A stretch of 64,000 nucleotides of DNA from NCBI GenBank assembly GCA_942493275.1, contig OW818687.1:310001-374000 (forward strand). Reading direction: 5' to 3'. This DNA is from G942493275 sp942493275. Lineage in GTDB: Bacteria; Actinomycetota; Coriobacteriia; Anaerosomatales; PHET01. Both the position numbers and the translations under genes were made by a program. The notes under the pieces were generated by a model, which worked only from the letters and a program-made list of their open reading frames with translations, did not search any database and had not been told where the DNA came from. Shown piece by piece: positions 42,678 through 51,441 of the stretch (positions are counted from its first letter, which is position 1; each line of letters begins with the position of its first letter).

Positions 42678-42971
42678 CTAGCCCTCGACGACGGCGTAGA
42701 TGTCGTCGGCGCGCAGGATGAGGTAGTCCTCGCCCTCGACCTTGACCTCGGTTCCGCCGTACTTGCTGTAGATGACGGTGTCGCCGACCTTGACGTCGAG
42801 CGCGATGCGCTTCTCGCCGTCCTCGTCCCACTTGCCCTCGCCAACGGCGATGACGGCGCCCTTCTGGGGCTTCTCCTTGGCGGTGTCAGCCAGGATGAGA
42901 CCGGACTTGGTCTGAGTCTCGGCCTCGGCCTGCTTCACGATCACACGATCGCCCAGCGGCTTCAGATTCAT
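42678..42971 (-). CDS. groS: Co-chaperonin GroES
   Basis: A 97-residue co-chaperonin: MNLKPLGDRVIVKQAEAE, mobile loop KSGLILADTAKEKPQ, GDTVIYSKYGGTEVKVEGEDYLIL. ATG 42971 starts the family; the frame extends upstream without a site. It is first in the operon. Confidence 0.97.
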   Translation of the reverse strand: MNLKPLGDRVIVKQAEAETQTKSGLILADTAKEKPQKGAVIAVGEGKWDEDGEKRIALDVKVGDTVIYSKYGGTEVKVEGEDYLILRADDIYAVVEG

Positions 42972-43107
42972 TGACGTCCCTCCTGTTTCTCTCGTCGGGT
43001 GTCCGGACACGCGTCCGGGTGTTTCCACTGATGATGTACGCCGTGGAGCCGACGCGAGTGTGTTTGTACCCACTCCGCGCGAAGCACGCGCCCGCCCCCT
43101 GCGACTG

Positions 43108-43134
43108 CTGGCACTCTACCATAGCGAGTGCTAG
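43108..43134 (-). promoter_or_regulatory. CIRCE operator (HrcA)
   Basis: CTGGCACTC (43108-43116), nine bases, GAGTGCTAG (43126-43134). On the minus strand it is CTAGCACTC-N9-GAGTGCCAG, near the consensus TTAGCACTC-N9-GAGTGCTAA. It sits just past the start site, so HrcA should repress groESL. Confidence 0.9.
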
Positions 43135-43142
43135 CAGTCAGG

Positions 43143-43171
43143 ATTCTAGTTGTGACCTGACGCCGTTTCAA
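43143..43171 (-). promoter_or_regulatory. groESL promoter
   Basis: Minus-strand TTGAAA (43171-43166), exactly 17 bases, TAGAAT (43148-43143). The start site is expected near 43136, at the edge of CIRCE. Confidence 0.75.
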
Positions 43172-43221
43172 GAGGCTTCGGACGTCACCATCACCTCTCC
43201 ACATCTGGCCCCAGGCAACAA

Positions 43222-43249
43222 AGAGGCCCGAGCCTGAGCCCGGGCCTCT
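43222..43249 (-). terminator. Terminator after the surface-protein gene
   Basis: AGAGGCCCG / CGGGCCTCT (43222-43230 with 43241-43249), loop ten bases, followed on the minus strand by TTTGTTG. It begins 29 bases after the stop at 43278. Confidence 0.65.
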
Positions 43250-43277
43250 CGATCACTCGCGACGTCGTCCGCCGTGC

Positions 43278-44774
43278 CTAGATGGGAAGCGACATCAGGT
43301 AGTCCCACACGCCAAACTGGAACTCGAAGTACGCATCATCCGAGACGGCCGCTTCGCCGCCGACCAGATAGCTTGCCTCGGTCGGCATGCCGTTCTCCTC
43401 GAAGAACTCGTAGACCGACTCAGACAGCATCGACTTCTGGGTCAGAAGCATCGGACCGTACGTGTAGTCGGTCAGCATGGCCGCACTCAGACCGTCGGCC
43501 CATCCCTCGCCGGAGACCAGCACGACCGAGCCGGGGATCATGCTGTACGTATCAACGCCGTACTGCGCGATCTCGCGAGCCGTCTCGTAGCGGTTCGAAC
43601 CAAAGACGCGCTCGACGGTGACGCCGGGAAGCGCCGTGAGCTGAGCGTAAGCAGTCGCGTCGATCACGCTGGGTCCACCGGCGACGACAACGTTGGTGAT
43701 GCCGTTGTCGGTGATGAAGTCGATGGTCTCACTCGGAACCTTCGACTTCTGGCTCATGAGCATGGAGTCGCCGTTGTAGCCAGCGACCGCGCCTACGCCC
43801 AGTGCGTCCCAGGGGCTCTCGCCGCTGACGATCCAGGCCGTGCCGGTCACCGAGAGACCAACGATCTCCTGGCTGATGGCTGCCGCTGTCGCGTAGCGTG
43901 AAGAGCCGGAGAGTCGGTCAACCGATGCAAGACCGTCGTACTCCTTGAGCAGAGCCTCCACGTTGGCGCTGACCGCGCCGGTTCCTCCCAAGACGTAGCA
44001 GGGGACCTCCGTGGCGGCGGTTCCCGCTGCGGTCAGGAGTCGTCGAATCTCGGCATCGGTCTCTGCCGGAATCGAGTCGGGCGTGACCAGCAGCAGCTGA
44101 CCATCCAGCGCGAGAGCGAGATCGGAACCGACGAGCGCGTCGGCCCAGTTCAGGCCGTTAGCGATGACAATCGCGCTCGGAGGCGTGACCGAGTACGAGT
44201 AGTACAGGTCCGTCATCGGCATCATCGTCTTGGACACAGCCGCCGACGTAGCGAAGCGGTTGCCGCCTGAGATGCGACGCGCGATGCCGTAAGCCTGGTA
44301 CATCATGTAGCTGCCGATCTCGCCGTCCGTGAGCGGTTCGGCCAGCACGAGGTAGTCGCCGGGGGCCGGCGCCTCGAAGTAGATAGTGGAACCGTACGTG
44401 GTCCACGTGCCGTCATCGCTGTACTCCAGATACGCGCCATCAGGTTCGCCATTCTCGTCCATGGCGTACACATACATCTCAGCGTCAATCTGGTAGCCCG
44501 GGGCGACGGGCACCGTCTCGAGAACGAACGGCTGGCCTGTGGTATCGGCGCTGATGATCGACCAGTCCTGGTCGGTGTCCGACGAGAACGTGTGCTTCGA
44601 AGTCTCCGAAAGCATCGGCGCCGTCGTCGGATCGTCGTCGAGGGGCTCGTACGCGTCCGGCCTGAGCTCGACCGCCGCCGGTCCGACCGGTGCGGCAAAG
44701 ACCGCGCCCGGAAGCATGGCTGCCGCGAGCGCCATCACCACGAACGTGGCGATCCCTTTCCTAAGTGTGAACAT
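43278..44774 (-). CDS. Secreted cell wall-binding repeat 2 protein
   Basis: A 498-residue exported protein. Signal peptide (MFTLRKGIATFVVMALAAAM, cleavage near AVFAAP), a beta-rich N-terminal domain (about 30-180, with PAPGDYLVLAE strand), then cell wall-binding type 2 repeats (ISGGNRFATSAAV, LSGSSRYATAAAI, VFGSNRYETAREI; each followed by an ADALVG/VLGG strand). Three complete repeats give the usual triplicated wall anchor. ATG 44774 has GGGAGGAG nine bases upstream. A paralogue of 1-835. Substrate of the N-terminal domain unknown. Confidence 0.88.
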   Translation of the reverse strand: MFTLRKGIATFVVMALAAAMLPGAVFAAPVGPAAVELRPDAYEPLDDDPTTAPMLSETSKHTFSSDTDQDWSIISADTTGQPFVLETVPVAPGYQIDAEMYVYAMDENGEPDGAYLEYSDDGTWTTYGSTIYFEAPAPGDYLVLAEPLTDGEIGSYMMYQAYGIARRISGGNRFATSAAVSKTMMPMTDLYYSYSVTPPSAIVIANGLNWADALVGSDLALALDGQLLLVTPDSIPAETDAEIRRLLTAAGTAATEVPCYVLGGTGAVSANVEALLKEYDGLASVDRLSGSSRYATAAAISQEIVGLSVTGTAWIVSGESPWDALGVGAVAGYNGDSMLMSQKSKVPSETIDFITDNGITNVVVAGGPSVIDATAYAQLTALPGVTVERVFGSNRYETAREIAQYGVDTYSMIPGSVVLVSGEGWADGLSAAMLTDYTYGPMLLTQKSMLSESVYEFFEENGMPTEASYLVGGEAAVSDDAYFEFQFGVWDYLMSLPI

Positions 44775-44890
44775 TGGCCCACTCCTCCCTGGGAGCCCCC
44801 GATGAGGCCCCGATCCCATTAGAAATCCGTGCGATCCAACGCACTCAAGCCTATGTTCCCACCACGCACCGCGATGAACTGCGCGGCGGG

Positions 44891-46387
44891 CTACGCCGAG
44901 TCACCGTCCAGCCTGAGGCCCGGCAGGGCCTCGGCGTCGACTCCAAGGCGTTCACCCCTCACGAAACGGTAGTGCGCTGCTGCGGCGATCATTGCCGCGT
45001 TATCGGTGCAGAAGTGGAACGGCGGCACACTAACCCGGACGCCGAGCGGCTCGATAGCCGAGCGCAGTGCAGCTCGCAGAGCCGGGTTCGCGGCAACGCC
45101 CCCAGCAAGGCAGAACGAAGTCGCTCCGGTCTCCTGGACGGCCCGCACCGCCTTTGCGACCTGCACGTCGATGACCGCCGCCTGGAAGCTGGCGGCGAGA
45201 TCGGGGATGTGTATCTCCCGACCGGCCTCGCGCTCGTGGCGAATGTGGTTGATGACGGCTGTCTTGAGGCCCGAGAGCGAGAATCGGTAGTCGCCGGAAC
45301 GAAGCATCGCGCGAGGGAAGTCGATCGCCGCGGGGTCGCCTTCCTCGGCCATCTTCGAGAGGATCGGCCCGCCGGGATAGCCAAGCCCGAGCACCTTCGC
45401 GACCTTGTCGAACGCCTCGCCCGCCGCATCGTCGAGCGTCTCGCCGAGCGTTCGGTAGACCCCCCACTCGGGCATGTGGACCAGCGAGGTGTGCCCCCCG
45501 CTCACCACGAGCGCGATCAGCGGCGGCCCGACCTCCGGGTCCGCGAAGACGTTGGCGAAGATGTGCCCCTCGAGGTGGTTCACGCCCACGAGCGGCAGCC
45601 CGGTGGACATCGCGAGTCCCTTCGCGTACGCGAGACCCACCACGAGCGCGCCGACGAGACCCGGACCGTAGGTGACTGCGATCGCATCGAGGTCCGAGAA
45701 CGGCAGAGGGCCCGTGAGCCCGAGCTTCTCGCCCGCCGCAGCCATCGCCTCTTCGACCACGCTCACGATCGCCTCGGTGTGCTTGCGGCTCGCGATCTCG
45801 GGAACCACCCCGCCGAACCGGGCATGGAAGTCGATCTGGCTCGCCACGATGTCGGAGACGAGCTCCCGGCCGCCGCGCATCACCGCGGCAGCGGTTTCGT
45901 CGCACGAGGTCTCGATCGCGAGGATGAGCTCGTCTCGGCGGTATGCGGCGAGGTCGCCCCACATGATGAGAGCGTCCTCGCCGGTGTTCGCGTAGTAGCC
46001 CGGGCGGATACCGGCGGACTCGAGCCCCTTGGAGCGGTACAGCGCGATAGCAGCGGCGTTGGCGGGGCGAACCTCGAGCGTGATGCGCTCGGCACCCGCG
46101 GCGCCGAGCCGGTACGCGAGCGAGTCGTAGAGCGCGGAGGCTACCCCGCTGCCCCGCAGCTCCTCCCGTACGGCGATGTTCATGAGGTGCGCCTCGTCGT
46201 CGAGAACCCATCCCCCCGCATAGCCCGCGACCGCGCCCCCGCGCTCGGCGACGAGCCAGTGACGCCCGGGAGCCGCGAGATCCTCGGCGAAGAGCCTCTC
46301 CGACCACGGGTCGATGAACGACGCCGACTCGATGGCCGCGACGGCCGAGATGTCACTTGGGCGCATCGCCCGGATGGCCACGGTCAT
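44891..46387 (-). CDS. tsaD: Fused RimI acetyltransferase - TsaD threonylcarbamoyltransferase
   Basis: A 498-residue single frame. Residues 1-148 are a RimI-type GNAT (SASFIDPWSERLFAEDL, VREELRGSGVASALYDSL, EVRPANAAAIALYRSKGL) that acetylates the N-terminus of ribosomal protein S18. Residues 154-498 are TsaD/Kae1 (ILAIETSCDETAAAVM, metal His271 and His275 in NHLEGH, LVVSGGHTSLV, CLAGGVAANPALR), which adds threonylcarbamoyl to A37 of ANN-decoding tRNAs. No stop or frameshift separates them. It overlaps tsaB by four bases; TsaE, TsaB and TsaD partners are together. Confidence 0.95.
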   Translation of the reverse strand: MTVAIRAMRPSDISAVAAIESASFIDPWSERLFAEDLAAPGRHWLVAERGGAVAGYAGGWVLDDEAHLMNIAVREELRGSGVASALYDSLAYRLGAAGAERITLEVRPANAAAIALYRSKGLESAGIRPGYYANTGEDALIMWGDLAAYRRDELILAIETSCDETAAAVMRGGRELVSDIVASQIDFHARFGGVVPEIASRKHTEAIVSVVEEAMAAAGEKLGLTGPLPFSDLDAIAVTYGPGLVGALVVGLAYAKGLAMSTGLPLVGVNHLEGHIFANVFADPEVGPPLIALVVSGGHTSLVHMPEWGVYRTLGETLDDAAGEAFDKVAKVLGLGYPGGPILSKMAEEGDPAAIDFPRAMLRSGDYRFSLSGLKTAVINHIRHEREAGREIHIPDLAASFQAAVIDVQVAKAVRAVQETGATSFCLAGGVAANPALRAALRSAIEPLGVRVSVPPFHFCTDNAAMIAAAAHYRFVRGERLGVDAEALPGLRLDGDSA

Positions 46388-47166
46388 GACCCGTCGCCTC
46401 CCGAGACGCCCGTGACCGGAGGTGCTGCCGATGGCAGACCAAGCTTCGTACGCTCCGCCTCCTCGGCATCCGAGAGCCTCGTGTACACCGGCAGCATGGC
46501 ACCCGGGTCACCCTCGGCGAGCGCTGCTTCCCCGCCGCCGCCGAGAAGTGCTCGGACGAGGCCTTCACCCGAGGGCCACCATGCGTCGCGCTCCGCCATG
46601 ACCGCGCGGTCGCCGAGCGCCTCGGTAAACAGGTCCTGGTACTTCGCGAGCCCGTTTCCCGTAACGAGGATCGGCTCGGTGATCGTCTCGGCCCAGACGC
46701 GTGCGACGTCGGTCGGGTGCGCCACGGAATCGGGTGTCAGACGCTCTACGGCGCCGTCTGCGATGCGGAACAGCGCGGGATACACTTCGCCCCGCATCGC
46801 GTCGCCGATGACGCCTACGAGGCCGGTGTGGGCCTCGGCGAGCCGCCAGGCGATCGCGTCCAGGGTGCCGACGCCGACGAGCGGTGCTCCGAGCCCCTGC
46901 GCGAGGCCCTTTGCGGTCGCAACTCCGATTCGCACGCCGGTGAAGGAGCCCGGTCCCCTGCCGACGATGACGGCGTCGACATCGCCGATGCGCACGCCGG
47001 CGCGCTCCAGCGAATCGAGCAACAGGCGCAGCGAGATCTCGTTGGCCTTGCGAGGCGCGACCTCGAACCCGGCGTCGAGCACCTCGCAGGAGTCGCCGCT
47101 CACGCGCGCCACGGCATAGCCGACAGCTTCGGTCGCAGTATCGAGTGCCACCACCAGACGGCTCAC
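46384..47166 (-). CDS. tsaB: tRNA threonylcarbamoyladenosine protein TsaB
   Basis: A 260-residue inactive Kae1-like partner of TsaD: VVALDTATEAVGYAVA, VDAVIVGRGPGSFTGVRIGVATAKGLA. It stabilises TsaD in t6A synthesis. Its start overlaps tsaE by four bases, and its stop overlaps tsaD. The C-terminal tail (GLPSAAPPVTGVSGGDGS) is low-complexity. Confidence 0.93.
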   Translation of the reverse strand: MSRLVVALDTATEAVGYAVARVSGDSCEVLDAGFEVAPRKANEISLRLLLDSLERAGVRIGDVDAVIVGRGPGSFTGVRIGVATAKGLAQGLGAPLVGVGTLDAIAWRLAEAHTGLVGVIGDAMRGEVYPALFRIADGAVERLTPDSVAHPTDVARVWAETITEPILVTGNGLAKYQDLFTEALGDRAVMAERDAWWPSGEGLVRALLGGGGEAALAEGDPGAMLPVYTRLSDAEEAERTKLGLPSAAPPVTGVSGGDGS

Positions 47167-47642
47167 CGGTCGTCACCGCCGCATGCCGCGGCCCACGACG
47201 ACACGAGCTCCCGACCGCGGGGGCCGTAGAACGCGAGCTCGAGGCGGCGCTCTTCGTCACCCTCGATTTGCAGGCTTACCGACACACCGTCGAGCGGAGA
47301 CGCCTCCGGGAACTTGTCGCCCCACTCCACGACGCTCACACCGTCGGCCTCGAGAGTCGCGTAGTAGTCGAGGTCTTCCAGCTGGTCGGCTTCGTCGAGC
47401 CGGTAGAGGTCGAAGTGGTAGAGCGGTATGCGGCCCTCGTGGACCAGCAGGATGTTGAAGGTCGGACTCGTCACCGGCTCGGCGACGCCAAGCCCCGACG
47501 CGACGCCCTTGGTGAGCTGCGTCTTGCCGGCCCCGAGGTCACCCGAAAGGACCAGCACGTCACCAGCACGCAGCAGCGGGGCGAGCAGCTCGCCGCACCG
47601 CCGGGTCCCCTCGGCATCCCGGGTGTGAATCACCTCCGGCAT
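47163..47642 (-). CDS. tsaE: tRNA threonylcarbamoyladenosine ATPase TsaE
   Basis: A 159-residue P-loop ATPase: SGDLGAGKTQLTKGVASGL (Walker A), SPTFNILLVHEG, LYHFDLYRL and VEWGDKF are TsaE hallmarks. It drives turnover of the TsaB-TsaD complex. ATG 47642 has GGGGAG eight bases upstream and shares a base with the UDG stop. Confidence 0.94.
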   Translation of the reverse strand: MPEVIHTRDAEGTRRCGELLAPLLRAGDVLVLSGDLGAGKTQLTKGVASGLGVAEPVTSPTFNILLVHEGRIPLYHFDLYRLDEADQLEDLDYYATLEADGVSVVEWGDKFPEASPLDGVSVSLQIEGDEERRLELAFYGPRGRELVSSWAAACGGDDR

Positions 47643-48328
47643 CAGAACAACTCCCCTTGGTCGCTTCGTTCCAGGCACGCGGGCGGACCCGGGTCGGGTA
47701 CGACGTCAGCCGGCGACGCCTCGTCGGGCGCCGGAGCAGACGCGGCGTCATCGGCGACGCCGTACTCCCCCGCGAGCACCCGGCCGAGCTCCGCGAAGTC
47801 GTCGAACAGCACGTCGCGCTTGGTGCGGTCATAGATGGCGGCGGCCGGGTGGAAGATCGGCAGCACCCGGTAGCGCCCCGCCATGCGGATCGAGCCCCTC
47901 AGCGCCGAGATCGGATCGGCGGTGTCAAGCACGAAGCGGGTCGAGAAGTTGCCGAGCGTAACGAGCACCTCGGGCCCCACCAGCCTGATCTGCTCTCGCA
48001 GAAACGGAGTGCACGCGGCAATCTCTCCCGACTCGGGATTCCGGTTCTTGGGCGGGCGACACTTGAGCACGTTGGCGATGAACACGTCGCCGCGGACAAT
48101 CCCCGCATGGCCGAGAAGCTCGTCGAGGAATCGCCCGGCGGCGCCCACGAAGGGCTCGCCGTTCAGGTCCTCGTTCTTGCCGGGTGCCTCACCGATGAGC
48201 ATCACCCGGGCGTGCGGATCGCCGGACCCGAACACGAGACGAGTGCGCGTGCAACCGAGCGAGCACCGGTGGCAGTCGCCGATCAGCGCTCTGAGTTCGT
48301 CGAGATTCCCGTACCCGAGGCCAGGCAT
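47642..48328 (-). CDS. Family 4 uracil-DNA glycosylase
   Basis: A 228-residue [4Fe-4S] uracil-DNA glycosylase that starts base-excision repair of deaminated cytosine. Motif A is GEAPGKNEDLNGEPFVGAAG; cluster cysteines are Cys19, Cys22, Cys90 and Cys106 (spacing C-x2-C...C-x15-C); the late motif is HPAA. About 40 extra residues rich in Asp/Pro close the protein. ATG 48328 begins MPGLGYGNLDELR; it is followed directly by tsaE. Confidence 0.9.
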   Translation of the reverse strand: MPGLGYGNLDELRALIGDCHRCSLGCTRTRLVFGSGDPHARVMLIGEAPGKNEDLNGEPFVGAAGRFLDELLGHAGIVRGDVFIANVLKCRPPKNRNPESGEIAACTPFLREQIRLVGPEVLVTLGNFSTRFVLDTADPISALRGSIRMAGRYRVLPIFHPAAAIYDRTKRDVLFDDFAELGRVLAGEYGVADDAASAPAPDEASPADVVPDPGPPACLERSDQGELF

Positions 48329-48336
48329 CGCCTGTC

Positions 48337-48852
48337 CTACAGCCAGTTCGTGACCTCGGCGAGCGGCCGGCGGGCGGGCTTGCCGGCGGACTCGGCCGAG
48401 TGCCCGACCGGGATGAGCGCCACGGGAGTCAGGGGCGCCTGAATGCCGATCGCTTCTCGGACGGCGTTCTCGTCGAACGCGCCGATCCAGCATGCGGCGA
48501 GGCCCTTGTCGACAGCGGCCAGCAAGATGTTCTCGACAGCCGCCGCCGTGTCCTGGATCGCATACAGGTACTCTCCGCGATCGCCATAGCGGGCGGCGCA
48601 CGGACGCGGATCGACTGACACGACGATTACCACGGGCGCTGCCGTCGCCCACCGCTGGGCGAGCGCGCCGGCGAGCTTCTCGCGCGCGTCCAGGGACTTG
48701 ACGACGGTGAAGCGCCACGGCTGGATGTTGCCCGCGCTGGGAGCGGCGACTGCGGCCTCGAGAAGCTGCCTGACCTCGGAATCAGCGACATCGAGCTTGC
48801 TGTTGAAATGACGGACGCTGCGCCTCTTGGCGATGACTTCCGAGAACTCCAT
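48337..48852 (-). CDS. Nitroreductase family protein
   Basis: A 171-residue FMN-dependent nitroreductase-like protein: MEFSEVIAKRRSVRHFNSK is the FMN-phosphate-binding start, SAGNIQPWRFTVVK, DTAAAVENILLAAVDKGLAACWIGAF and EVTNWL also fit. AGGAGG is nine bases before ATG 48852. It is the first gene of a run ending at rimI-tsaD. Confidence 0.9.
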   Translation of the reverse strand: MEFSEVIAKRRSVRHFNSKLDVADSEVRQLLEAAVAAPSAGNIQPWRFTVVKSLDAREKLAGALAQRWATAAPVVIVVSVDPRPCAARYGDRGEYLYAIQDTAAAVENILLAAVDKGLAACWIGAFDENAVREAIGIQAPLTPVALIPVGHSAESAGKPARRPLAEVTNWL

Positions 48853-48996
48853 GCGCGAACCCTCCTGGGTGCGAAACAACGGGCGCGACACGCGCGCACG
48901 ACGACTCACACATTCTAGCCGATGTGCGCGCCGTAGGGCCCTCGCAGGGACACGCGTGTCGGCGTCGAACAGAACGGTCAGGGGGTGGTGCGACCA

Positions 48997-49344
48997 ATGT
49001 ATGACAAGCATCCAGACGTCACCGACGAAGACCTCGGCATCCGGGCGTTTCAGATCAAGCGGGCCAAAGCGGTCGAGCGAGCCATCGAGCGGCTGCGACA
49101 CGGCCTCGGCGGCCAGTGGAAAGACCTCACGGGCGACGAGATCGAAGAGCTCGAGTGGATCCTCGGCGAGCTGTGGGCCTACGCCGCCCGCGCCGACTGG
49201 GACGACCTGCACTTTGGGAACCTCACGATGTCCAACGTCGTGAAGCTCCTGACGCTGGGCAGCCAGATGAGGCGCCACGCGCGCGGAAGCGTCGAGATCC
49301 TGCGTGACGTGGACGCAGTGGTCAGGGGCGCGAGCACTCCCTAG
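48997..49344 (+). CDS. Unknown helical protein
   Basis: A 115-residue, mostly helical protein (RAFQIKRAKAVERAIERLRHGL, DEIEELEWILGELWAYAARAD, TMSNVVKLLTLGSQMRRHARG). No family is recognised. The start ATG 48997 lies about ten bases after AGGGGG; a GTG at 48985 is possible. Its TAG stop and the stop of the V-ATPase D gene share CTAG, so the convergent genes overlap by four bases. Confidence 0.6.
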   Translation: MYDKHPDVTDEDLGIRAFQIKRAKAVERAIERLRHGLGGQWKDLTGDEIEELEWILGELWAYAARADWDDLHFGNLTMSNVVKLLTLGSQMRRHARGSVEILRDVDAVVRGASTP

Positions 49345-49988
49345 CGGGCGCGCTCGGCAGCCTTCTTCTCGATCTTCTTCTTGACCTTCTTCAGCCGGAA
49401 GAGGTCCTCTCGCGCGCGCTCGTCGAGCGTCTGCCGGATGTAGGCGACCTGCTCGGTCAGAGCGGGGACTGTGACCTGCTCCAAGGCGTTCACCCGGCGG
49501 TTCGTCTTGTTGATCTCCTCGCCGAGTCGCTTCAGCCGCGTCTCGATGTCCGCGTACTCAATGATGACGTCGAGGATGCGTTCGAATTTGTCGGCGGTCT
49601 CATCGATTCTCGAGGTGACGCCGGTGACGGCGTAGCCGCGCGTGAACGACGTGCGGATGGGGCTCTCACCCTTGGTGACCACCGGGACGGAGACGCCCAT
49701 GATCTTGGTACCGGTCATGTCCACGACGATCTCGCCCCGTGTGGCGAGTGCCGTCGATCGCACCGTGACGGTGCCGTCGACGGCCTTGGCCACGGCGAGC
49801 GAATACTGCGCCTCGCCCACGGTCTTTTGCAGCAGCTCGGAGAGTCTGAGGGTCTCGTCCATGACGCCCATGAACTCCATCAGCAGCGCATCGCGCTTCT
49901 GCTTGAGCAGGTCCATGCCCTGCTGGGCAAGCGCGATCTGCTGCTTGCGTTCGAGCAGCTCGGCTCTTGTTGGGCGTACCTCTTCCAT
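49341..49988 (-). CDS. ntpD: V/A-type ATPase subunit D
   Basis: A 215-residue coiled-coil rotor-stalk subunit: RPTRAELLERKQQIALAQQGMDLLKQKRDAL and a C-terminal helix with NALEQVTVPALTEQVAYI. It transmits rotation between A3B3 and the membrane ring. Last gene of the operon, nine bases after ntpB. Confidence 0.95.
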   Translation of the reverse strand: MEEVRPTRAELLERKQQIALAQQGMDLLKQKRDALLMEFMGVMDETLRLSELLQKTVGEAQYSLAVAKAVDGTVTVRSTALATRGEIVVDMTGTKIMGVSVPVVTKGESPIRTSFTRGYAVTGVTSRIDETADKFERILDVIIEYADIETRLKRLGEEINKTNRRVNALEQVTVPALTEQVAYIRQTLDERAREDLFRLKKVKKKIEKKAAERAR

Positions 49989-49997
49989 CCTCGCCCC

Positions 49998-51440
49998 CTA
50001 GGCGATGGCGGCCGGCTCCGGCTCGACGGCGTCTTGCCGGCGGTCCGGATGGTAGGCGTCGATGAAGTCCCTGACCCGCTTGAGCTCACCCATGGGCAGC
50101 CCGGACATCAGGTCCCACCCGATGTCGAGGGTCTCCTCGATGGTGCGGCCCTCCTGACCCTGGCCGACGATGCGCGACTCGAACTCATCGGCGAAGCGAA
50201 GGTAGGAGCGGTCGACCTCGGAAAGCGCCTCTTCGCCGACGATTGCGACGAGTTTGCGCAGGTCGCGTCCCTGGGCGTAGGCGGCGTAGAGCTGGTTGGC
50301 GACCGCGCGGTGGTCGTCGCGCGTCTTGCCCTCGCCGATACCGAGGTTCATGAGGCGGGACAGGCACGGCAGGGTGTCGATGGGCGGGTAGACGCCGCGA
50401 CGGTGGAGCTGGCGCGAGAGCACGATCTGGCCCTCGGTGATGTAGCCCGTGAGGTCCGGGATCGGGTGCGTGATGTCGTCGTCGGGCATCGACAGGATCG
50501 GCAGCTGCGTAACCGAGCCCTTGCGGCCCTTGATACGCCCCGCGCGCTCGTAGATCGTCGAGAGGTCGGTGTACATGTAGCCCGGGTAGCCTCGGCGTCC
50601 CGGAACCTCTTCGCGTGCGGTCGAGACCTCGCGCAGCGCCTCGCAGTAGTTCGTCATGTCCGAGAGCACCACGAGTACCTGGAGGTCCTTCTCGAAGGCG
50701 AGGTACTCGGCGACCGTGAGGGCGCAGCGCGGAGTCAGCAGACGCTCGACGGTAGGATCATCGGCGAGATTCAGGAAGAACACGACGCGCTCGAGCGCGC
50801 CCGTCTCCTCGAACTGGCTCATGAAGTAGCTCGCCTCACGATGCGTGATGCCCATGGCGCCGAACACGATGGCGAACTCCTCGCCGGAGACGACGCGCGC
50901 CTGCCGGACGATCTGGGCCGCGAGTTCGTTGGCAGGCAGGCCCGATCCCGAGAAGATCGGGAGCTTCTGCCCACGTACAAGAGTATTGAGGCCGTCGATG
51001 GCGCTGATGCCGGTCTCGATGAAGTCGGCAGGCTGCTCGCGCGAGTACGGGTTGATCGGCGCGCCCGTGATGTCGAGGCGCGCCTCCGGGATGATCGGGG
51101 CACCCCCGTCGATCGGCTTGCCGGTTCCGTTGAGGACGCGGCCCAGGAGCTCGGGCGCGACGTCGATCTTGGCGACCTCTTCGAGGAAGCGCACCTCGGT
51201 CTTGGCGATGTCGATGCCTTGGGTGCCCTCGAACACCTGGATGACTGCCATGGTGCCCGCGACCTCAAGCACCTGCCCGCTGCGGCGCGAGCCGTCCGGC
51301 ATCAGGATCGAGACCATCTCGTTATACGCGACGTCTTCGATCTGGTTGACGAAGATCAGCGGGCCCGTCACATAGCTGAGCGTGCGGTAGTCGGTCGAAA
51401 GGAGCGAACGGGTCGGGTTCGTCACGGTCGGCTCGGCCAT
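49998..51440 (-). CDS. ntpB: V/A-type ATPase subunit B
   Basis: A 480-residue non-catalytic nucleotide-binding subunit: YRTLSYVTGPLIFV, SGLPANELAAQIVRQARV, GRKGSVTQLPILSMPDDDITHPIPDLTGYITEGQIVL. One base separates it from ntpA. Confidence 0.97.
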   Translation of the reverse strand: MAEPTVTNPTRSLLSTDYRTLSYVTGPLIFVNQIEDVAYNEMVSILMPDGSRRSGQVLEVAGTMAVIQVFEGTQGIDIAKTEVRFLEEVAKIDVAPELLGRVLNGTGKPIDGGAPIIPEARLDITGAPINPYSREQPADFIETGISAIDGLNTLVRGQKLPIFSGSGLPANELAAQIVRQARVVSGEEFAIVFGAMGITHREASYFMSQFEETGALERVVFFLNLADDPTVERLLTPRCALTVAEYLAFEKDLQVLVVLSDMTNYCEALREVSTAREEVPGRRGYPGYMYTDLSTIYERAGRIKGRKGSVTQLPILSMPDDDITHPIPDLTGYITEGQIVLSRQLHRRGVYPPIDTLPCLSRLMNLGIGEGKTRDDHRAVANQLYAAYAQGRDLRKLVAIVGEEALSEVDRSYLRFADEFESRIVGQGQEGRTIEETLDIGWDLMSGLPMGELKRVRDFIDAYHPDRRQDAVEPEPAAIA

Positions 51441-51441
51441 C

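Noticed and set aside
40900..42681. 593-codon frame opposite groEL
   Set aside because: Antisense shadow of a certain gene.
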